A DNA stretch of 64,000 bases. Origin: Actinomadura mexicana (GTDB lineage: Bacteria; Actinomycetota; Actinomycetes; Streptosporangiales; Streptosporangiaceae). Below the pieces are notes generated by a model. It was given only the letters and a program-made list of their open reading frames with translations. It did no database searches and was not told the origin of the DNA. The stretch is taken from NCBI RefSeq assembly GCF_900188105.1, contig NZ_FZNP01000012.1, positions 62,001-126,000 of the forward strand. Reading direction: 5' to 3'. Positions 59,661 through 64,000 of the stretch are shown piece by piece (within the stretch, counting starts at the first letter, position 1; the number at the start of each line of letters is the position of its first letter). A program made the position numbers and the translations under genes.

Positions 59661-60413
59661 TCAGCGGTGCAGGGGCCGGGTGAGCTTCTTGCCGTCGGCG
59701 GCGGCCACGGCGACGCAGGTGACGGTGCGGTCGCCGGACTTCCACGAGTCGGCCGTCGGGTAGTAGTAGGAGTTCGCGATGCCCCGCGCGGCCGGGTCGC
59801 GCCGGATCCGCGCCTGCGTGCGGAGCTTGCATCCGTTCGAGGCGAGCTGCTGGAGCCGCGACTCGGGCGGGATGACGAAGCCCTTCAGCCGGAAGACGGC
59901 CATCACCTCGCCGTCATGCGGCCCCGCGCAAGGGACGATCTTGACGCTCTCCACCTCGACCGGTTCCTCGGTCGCGGAGCTGGCGGCGCCCGAGTTGTCG
60001 TTGATGCAGTCGCCGACCTTCATCTTCTTGGCGTCCACCTCCTTGGGCTTGGTCTGGGTGACCTTGGGCGTCGCCCCGGCGCCGTCGGACGAGCCGTCCC
60101 CGCTCAGCACGAAGCCGACGATGCCGCCCACGATCCACAGGCAGGACAGGACGATCCCCGCGATCGCGAGGCCGCGGCCCTTGCCGCCCTTCTTCGCGAT
60201 CTGGTTGAGGGAGATGGCACCGAGGACGAGGCCGACGATGCCGAAGCATCCGAGGAGGCCGGTCACGAACGCGGCGATCGCCATCCCGTTGGTCTTGTCG
60301 GCGCGGGATCCGTACGGGGAGCCGGGGCCGTGCTCGCCCGGCATCGGCGGGGACGGGGACGGATAGGGGGCCTGAGGGCCCTGCGGCGGGGGCCCGGTTG
60401 GGGGATATGTCAT
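59661..60413 (-). CDS. DUF4190 plus septum-formation-like domain membrane protein
   Basis: Protein of 250 residues: Pro/Gly-rich cytoplasmic N-terminus (TYPPTGPPPQGPQAPYPSP), two DUF4190 helices (IAAFVTGLLGCFGIVGLVLGAISL, then GLAIAGIVLSCLWIVGGIVGFVL), a Lys/Thr linker, and an outer domain. That domain has KVGDCINDNSG, VKIVPCAGPHDGEVMAVFRL and GCKLRTQARI, the spaced-cysteine pattern of the Septum_form family. Function unknown; a cell envelope role is inferred. MTYPPTG is taken as start, though a GTG six codons earlier is possible. It lies downstream of the two-component genes on the same strand. Confidence 0.82.
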   Translation of the reverse strand: MTYPPTGPPPQGPQAPYPSPSPPMPGEHGPGSPYGSRADKTNGMAIAAFVTGLLGCFGIVGLVLGAISLNQIAKKGGKGRGLAIAGIVLSCLWIVGGIVGFVLSGDGSSDGAGATPKVTQTKPKEVDAKKMKVGDCINDNSGAASSATEEPVEVESVKIVPCAGPHDGEVMAVFRLKGFVIPPESRLQQLASNGCKLRTQARIRRDPAARGIANSYYYPTADSWKSGDRTVTCVAVAAADGKKLTRPLHR

Positions 60414-60494
60414 GACGAGCGACTGTTCCACACCGGGGGGTGGCCCTGATCATGATGCACGGCAGCCGAGGATTACGATTCGCTCACGACTACA

Positions 60495-60535
60495 GTGAGA
60501 ACGTTTACTCCGAGCCCGGTAGAGGACGTTCTCAC
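60495..60535 (-). terminator. Inverted repeat after the response-regulator gene
   Basis: GTGAGAACGT at 60495-60504 is the exact complement of ACGTTCTCAC at 60526-60535, with 21 nt between. It starts 8 nt past the response-regulator stop and lies about 80 bp before the DUF4190 gene start. It may terminate the two-component transcript or serve as an operator for the next gene. Confidence 0.45.
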
Positions 60536-60542
60536 CGCGCCA

Positions 60543-61184
60543 TCAGACGAGACGGCGGGCGGCGGCCCAGCGCGACAGCTCGTGCCGGTTCGACAGCTGG
60601 AGTTTCCGCAGGACGCTGCTGACGTGCGTCTCCACCGTCTTCACCGAGATGAACAGCTCCTTGGCGATCTCCTTGTAAGCGTAGCCGCGCGCGATCAGCC
60701 GCAGCACGTCGCGCTCCCGCTGGGTGATCTGGTCCAGTTCCGGGTCGACGGCCGGGACGTCCGAGGCGGCGAACGCGTCCAGGACGAATCCAGCGAGACG
60801 CGGCGAGAACACGGCGTCCCCGTCGGCGACCCGGCCGATCGCGTCCGTCAGCTCGGGGCCGGAGATCGTCTTGGTGACGTACCCGCGGGCCCCGCCCCGG
60901 ACGACGCCGATCACGTCCTCCGCCGCGTCCGACACCGACAGCGCGAGGAACTTGGACGAGACGGCGCCGTGCAGCCGCCGCAGCACCTCGATCCCGCCGC
61001 CGCCGGGCAGGTGGACGTCCAGCAGCACCACGTCCGGCTGCGCCCCGCGGATCACCGCGACCGCCTCGTCGACGTCGCCGGCCTCCCCGACGATCTCCAC
61101 GCCGCCGCCCAGCTCCGCCTTCACGCCGGTCCGGAACATCTGGTGGTCGTCGACCAGCACGACCCTCTTCAACGCCTCGCTCAT
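60543..61184 (-). CDS. NarL/LuxR family response regulator
   Basis: Two-component regulator of 213 residues. The receiver domain has VVLVDDHQMFRTGV with the acidic pair, phospho-acceptor Asp in VVLLDVHLPGGGGIEV, and the Thr/Lys switch positions in LALSVSDAAED and GYVTKTI. The C-terminal HTH has ITQRERDVLRLIARGYAYKEIAKELFISVKTVETHVSSVLRKL. The ATG at 61184 has GGGA seven bases upstream; a GTG two codons earlier is less well placed. It follows the PspC-kinase gene by 67 bp. Confidence 0.94.
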   Translation of the reverse strand: MSEALKRVVLVDDHQMFRTGVKAELGGGVEIVGEAGDVDEAVAVIRGAQPDVVLLDVHLPGGGGIEVLRRLHGAVSSKFLALSVSDAAEDVIGVVRGGARGYVTKTISGPELTDAIGRVADGDAVFSPRLAGFVLDAFAASDVPAVDPELDQITQRERDVLRLIARGYAYKEIAKELFISVKTVETHVSSVLRKLQLSNRHELSRWAAARRLV

Positions 61185-61251
61185 GTCCACGTCCCGCTCA
61201 TCTCGACGCCTCGCTCGTGCCCTGTCCTCGGGGACGCCCCGGCGGCCGCGC

Positions 61252-62469
61252 TCACGACTTCCTGATCTCCAGGCGCACCTCGGTGCCCTCGCCCGGCGCG
61301 GTGCGGACGGTGGCCTTGCCGCCGTGGCGCTCCATACGTCCGATGATGGACCCTCGGACGCCCATCCGGTCCTCCGGGACCTGGTCGAGAACGAATCCCT
61401 TGCCCCGGTCGCGGACGAAGATGGCGATCTCGTCGCCCTCCACCTCGGCGTACACCGACACCGAGGGCGCCTCCGCGTACTTGGCGGCGTTCACCATCGC
61501 CTCCCGCGCCGCCTGCAGCGCGGAGCCGAGCCGCTCGTCCAGCGCCGAGTCGCCCACGCAGACGACCTCGATCGGGACGTTGTGGTCGTCCTCGACCTCT
61601 CCGGCCACCTCCCTGATCGCGGCGGCGAACGTCTGGTCGGGGTCGGCGCGCGGCTGGTAGAGCCATGTCCGCAGCGTCCGCTCCTGGGACCGGGCGAGCC
61701 GCTGCACCTCGCGGGTGTCGTGCGCGTTCCGCTGGATGAGGGTCAGCGTGTGCAGGACCGAGTCGTGGATGTGCGCGGCCAGCTCGGCGCGCTCCTGGGA
61801 CCGGACGCGCTCCTGCCGCTCGGCGTCGAGGTCCTGCCAGAGCCGCACCACCCACGGCGTCATGATCACCGCGACGCCGGTGAGAATGATCAGCATCGCG
61901 ATGAGGACGGACCGCGCCTGGTCGGCCTCCACCTTCTGCGCCACGAAACCGCCGATGCCGCCGACGACGAGGAGCAGGCCGAGCAGGCTGCGCAGCCACC
62001 GCTGGCGCAGCGGCAGGGTCCAGCGCTGCCGCTGGTCGCGGTCGGCCTGCTGCCACAGGATCGCGGCGCCGACGCCGCCGACGATGAACGGCCACAGCGC
62101 CCACCGGACGACTCCGGCCGCGCCCCACGGCAGCGCCGCGAGTCCGCACGCGACGGCCGCGTAGGCGAGCAGCTGGCCCCAGTCCCGGCCGCGCCGCCGC
62201 CCGCCCGCCTCGGCCGGTGCCCTCTCCCGGACGGGGACGAGGATCCAGAGCGCGGCGTAGGCGGCGACGCCCAGCCCGCTCGCCATCGTGAGCAGGACGA
62301 ACGCGCCTCGCACGAGGAACACGTCCACGCCGAGGTGCTCGGCCAGGCCCCGGCACACTCCGGCGACGAGCCGCCCTTCGGCCGCCCGTTCCAGCCGGGC
62401 GGGCCCGAGGGGTGTCGCGCCGACCGGTCCCGGCGGCGCCGCCGGCCGTCCCGCCGCCTCCTGGCTCAC
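61252..62469 (-). CDS. PspC-domain sensor histidine kinase (HisKA_3 type)
   Basis: Membrane sensor kinase of 405 residues. An N-terminal PspC domain (LERAAEGRLVAGVCRGLAEHLGVDVFLVRGAFVLLTMASGLGVAAYAALWILVPV) is followed by further helices. The dimerisation helix has the phospho-His in ELAAHIHDSVLHTLTLIQ, and the ATPase domain has AAREAMVNAAKYAEAPSV (N box), DRGKGFVLDQV (G1) and GEGTEVRLEI. The GTG at 62469 has GGAAGGG upstream. It pairs with the adjacent response regulator and is divergent from another PspC protein. PspC domains suggest sensing of membrane or envelope stress. Confidence 0.94.
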   Translation of the reverse strand: MSQEAAGRPAAPPGPVGATPLGPARLERAAEGRLVAGVCRGLAEHLGVDVFLVRGAFVLLTMASGLGVAAYAALWILVPVRERAPAEAGGRRRGRDWGQLLAYAAVACGLAALPWGAAGVVRWALWPFIVGGVGAAILWQQADRDQRQRWTLPLRQRWLRSLLGLLLVVGGIGGFVAQKVEADQARSVLIAMLIILTGVAVIMTPWVVRLWQDLDAERQERVRSQERAELAAHIHDSVLHTLTLIQRNAHDTREVQRLARSQERTLRTWLYQPRADPDQTFAAAIREVAGEVEDDHNVPIEVVCVGDSALDERLGSALQAAREAMVNAAKYAEAPSVSVYAEVEGDEIAIFVRDRGKGFVLDQVPEDRMGVRGSIIGRMERHGGKATVRTAPGEGTEVRLEIRKS

Positions 62470-62610
62470 CGTCGCCCTTCCCAAGGTTCTCCCACGTCAT
62501 CGATCGTCACATGCCCGGACATGATGCGCATCAGGGGCCCACCCGGGGCCGGTCTCAGGGTCGGAATCAGGGACGTCCCCGATACCGCGCCGTACGCGCG
62601 ACAGGCGACC

Positions 62611-64000
62611 ATGGTCGGCATGGGCGAGAAAGAGGACCAGAGCGAGGACCCCCGCGGCCGCACCGCCGGCGGGCCGGGTTCGCGAGAGCCCGGCGTGGGC
62701 GAGCCCGGCGTGAGCGAGCCCGGCGTGAGCGAGCCCGGCGTGAGCGAGCCCGGCGTGGGCGAGCCCGGCGTGGGCGAGCCCGGCGTGGGCGAGCACGGCC
62801 TCGGAACGCAGGGCCTCGGAGGGCACGGGGTCGGCGAGTCGACGGCGGGCGGCTACCGGCGCCTTGCGCGGGACGCCGAGCGGAAGGTGCTCGCCGGTGT
62901 GTGCACGGGGCTCGCCCGCTACACCGGCATCGACCCGGTCGTGTTCCGCGTCGGGTTCGCGATCCTCGTCCTCGCGCAAGGGCAGGGGATCTTCCTCTAC
63001 ATCGTGGCGGCGCTGCTGATGCCGGCGAGCCCGGGCGAGTCGTCGCTGGCCGAGCACTGGCTCAAGCGGTGGTTCGACGGGCAGGCCGTCCTGACGATCC
63101 TCGGTGCGCTGATGTGCGTGGGCGTCGCGTTCAACCTGTTCGGCGGGGTCCCCACCGACGCCATCGCGCCCCTGGTGGTACTCGGGCTGGTGCTGCTGGT
63201 CGCGCACTCGCGGGGCGTCGACCTGGTGTCCGCGGCGCGGACCGTCCCCGAACGGATCACCGGGCATGCCCCGCAGCCCTCCGCGAGGTGGACGCGGACG
63301 CAGACCGCGTCCGTCGGCGGCGTCTCGCTCGACAAGGACGTCCCTCTCGGTGAGCACGGATCTCCCGGTGAGCACGGGACGTCCCGGCCGGGGGCGGGCG
63401 GCCTGCCCGAGGGCATGATCGATCTCGCCGCGTACTCCGCCGCGTGGGCGGACACGCCCGATGCCGCGGTACCCCGTGGCACCGCGCCGGCTCAGCACGG
63501 CGGCGGCAGGACATCGCCGGTGACGGCGATCGCGCTGCTCGCGGCGATGGCCGCCGGCGCGGCGCTGATCCCGGTGGCCCGGCCCTACCCCGCCCCCGAC
63601 TCCTGGTTGATCGTCATGGCGCCCGCGCTCGCCGTCCTCGGGCTCGGCCTCGTCGTCGGCGGCTGGTTCCGGACGCGCGGCCTCGCGGCGGCCGGGACCG
63701 TGCTGACCCTCGCCATGCTGACCACGGCGGTCGCGGGCGACGTCCCGCGCAACGCCGAGTACGGGGAGATCGACTGGCGTCCCACCGACACCTCGCAACT
63801 CGGCCGGGTGTACAAGGTGGGCGTCGGGCAGGGCGACCTCGACCTCACCGCCCTGCCGGTCGCGGCCGGCCAGCAGGTCACGGTCAACGCCGAGGTCGGG
63901 CTCGGGGGGCTGGAGGTCACGGTGCCGCCCGCCGCCCGCGTGCTGGTGGACGCGCGGATCGGTCTCGGCGACGTGCGGGTCGACCACCGGACGACGAGCG
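62611..64000 (+). CDS. PspC domain membrane protein with toastrack-like C-terminus (runs off the window)
   Basis: Partial gene, at least 463 codons. After MVGMGEKEDQSEDP comes a tandem EPGV(G/S) repeat, then a PspC domain (YRRLARDAERKVLAGVCTGLARYTGIDPVVFRVGFAILVLA). Paired hydrophobic helices, a hydrophilic loop (residues about 225-295) and two more helices follow. The outer domain AEYGEIDWRPTDTSQLGRVYKVGVGQGDLDLTAL, then GLGGLEVTVPPAARVLVDARIGLGDV, resembles the beta-repeat toastrack domain of LiaF-like proteins. It is divergent from the PspC kinase by 141 bp and is likely its target or co-sensor. The ATG at 62611 has an AGG box; a second ATG lies three codons on. Confidence 0.85.
   Translation, partial: MVGMGEKEDQSEDPRGRTAGGPGSREPGVGEPGVSEPGVSEPGVSEPGVGEPGVGEPGVGEHGLGTQGLGGHGVGESTAGGYRRLARDAERKVLAGVCTGLARYTGIDPVVFRVGFAILVLAQGQGIFLYIVAALLMPASPGESSLAEHWLKRWFDGQAVLTILGALMCVGVAFNLFGGVPTDAIAPLVVLGLVLLVAHSRGVDLVSAARTVPERITGHAPQPSARWTRTQTASVGGVSLDKDVPLGEHGSPGEHGTSRPGAGGLPEGMIDLAAYSAAWADTPDAAVPRGTAPAQHGGGRTSPVTAIALLAAMAAGAALIPVARPYPAPDSWLIVMAPALAVLGLGLVVGGWFRTRGLAAAGTVLTLAMLTTAVAGDVPRNAEYGEIDWRPTDTSQLGRVYKVGVGQGDLDLTALPVAAGQQVTVNAEVGLGGLEVTVPPAARVLVDARIGLGDVRVDHRTTS
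62686..62790 (+). repeat. 15-bp in-frame tandem repeat, 7 units
   Basis: GAGCCCGGCGTGRGC is repeated seven times without a break, varying only at one G/A position, and is followed by decayed copies to about 62865. It encodes Glu-Pro-Gly-Val-(Gly/Ser) repeats in the cytoplasmic N-terminus of the PspC-toastrack protein. Confidence 0.95.

Noticed and set aside
62686..62790. Tandem repeats considered as a CRISPR array
   Set aside because: Units are contiguous 15-mers without spacers and in frame with a protein, so it is a coding tandem repeat.

Overview
The window is chromosomal DNA from a high-GC actinobacterium. Coding strands have strongly G/C-biased third codon positions, GTG and TTG starts are frequent behind GGAGG-type ribosome binding sites, and long antisense shadow frames are everywhere. 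The gene content (BMP-type nucleoside uptake operon, DUF3017, PerM/DUF6350, FHA-HTH protein, PspC-linked two-component system) and the order pcrA ... sucCD - perM - purNH - folD - DUF3017 - icd/mdh match the conserved core of Actinobacteria. The overall flavour suggests a Streptosporangiales/Thermomonosporaceae-like organism, but genus is an inference. No rRNA, tRNA, insertion sequence or prophage was seen.

Layout. 0-7.5 kb: a minus-strand nucleoside uptake and salvage operon (BMP lipoprotein, ABC ATPase, two permeases, cytidine deaminase, thymidine phosphorylase). 7.7-10.5 kb: an M20 amidohydrolase translationally coupled to a GCS2-type carboxylate-amine ligase. 11-17.1 kb: cell envelope and RNA genes (D-Ala-D-Ala carboxypeptidase, SnoaL-like protein, YihY/BrkB membrane protein, LigT-like phosphoesterase, trpS, CorC-like CBS protein). 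17.2-19.3 kb: galE-galK. 19.3-23.7 kb: an Hsp90-family chaperone overlapping a TPR protein. 23.9-38.2 kb: central metabolism (mdh, icd, folD, purH, purN, sucD, sucC) with DUF3017, an FHA-HTH regulator, small membrane proteins and PerM. Nearly every transcription-unit end here carries a strong GC hairpin.

38.5-49 kb is an accessory block lying between the conserved anchors sucC and pcrA: a GH15-like enzyme, a TSUP exporter, acetyltransferase, TetR-PH-MaoC unit (MaoC frameshifted), an MFS exporter with divergent AraC regulator, a hydrolase, DUF6817, cupin, GlxA-type regulator and a RibD/DHFR-like reductase. 49.1-64 kb: pcrA, a putatively cytoplasmic M4 metalloprotease with an emfourin-like inhibitor, dhaKLM, nucleoside hydrolase, PIG-L deacetylase, SRPBCC protein, a degenerate minisatellite, a frameshifted class A beta-lactamase-like gene, a DUF4190/septum-formation-like protein, and a PspC histidine kinase/LuxR regulator divergent from a PspC-toastrack membrane protein that runs off the end of the window.

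Most notable: the overlapping Hsp90-TPR pair, the protease-emfourin pair without a signal peptide, two type I-E-like repeat units 62 bp apart between mdh and icd, in-frame 15-bp tandem repeats at the termini of three unrelated genes, and three reading-frame lesions that are either pseudogenisation or sequence errors. All assignments come from reading the sequence and remembered family motifs; no database search was run.
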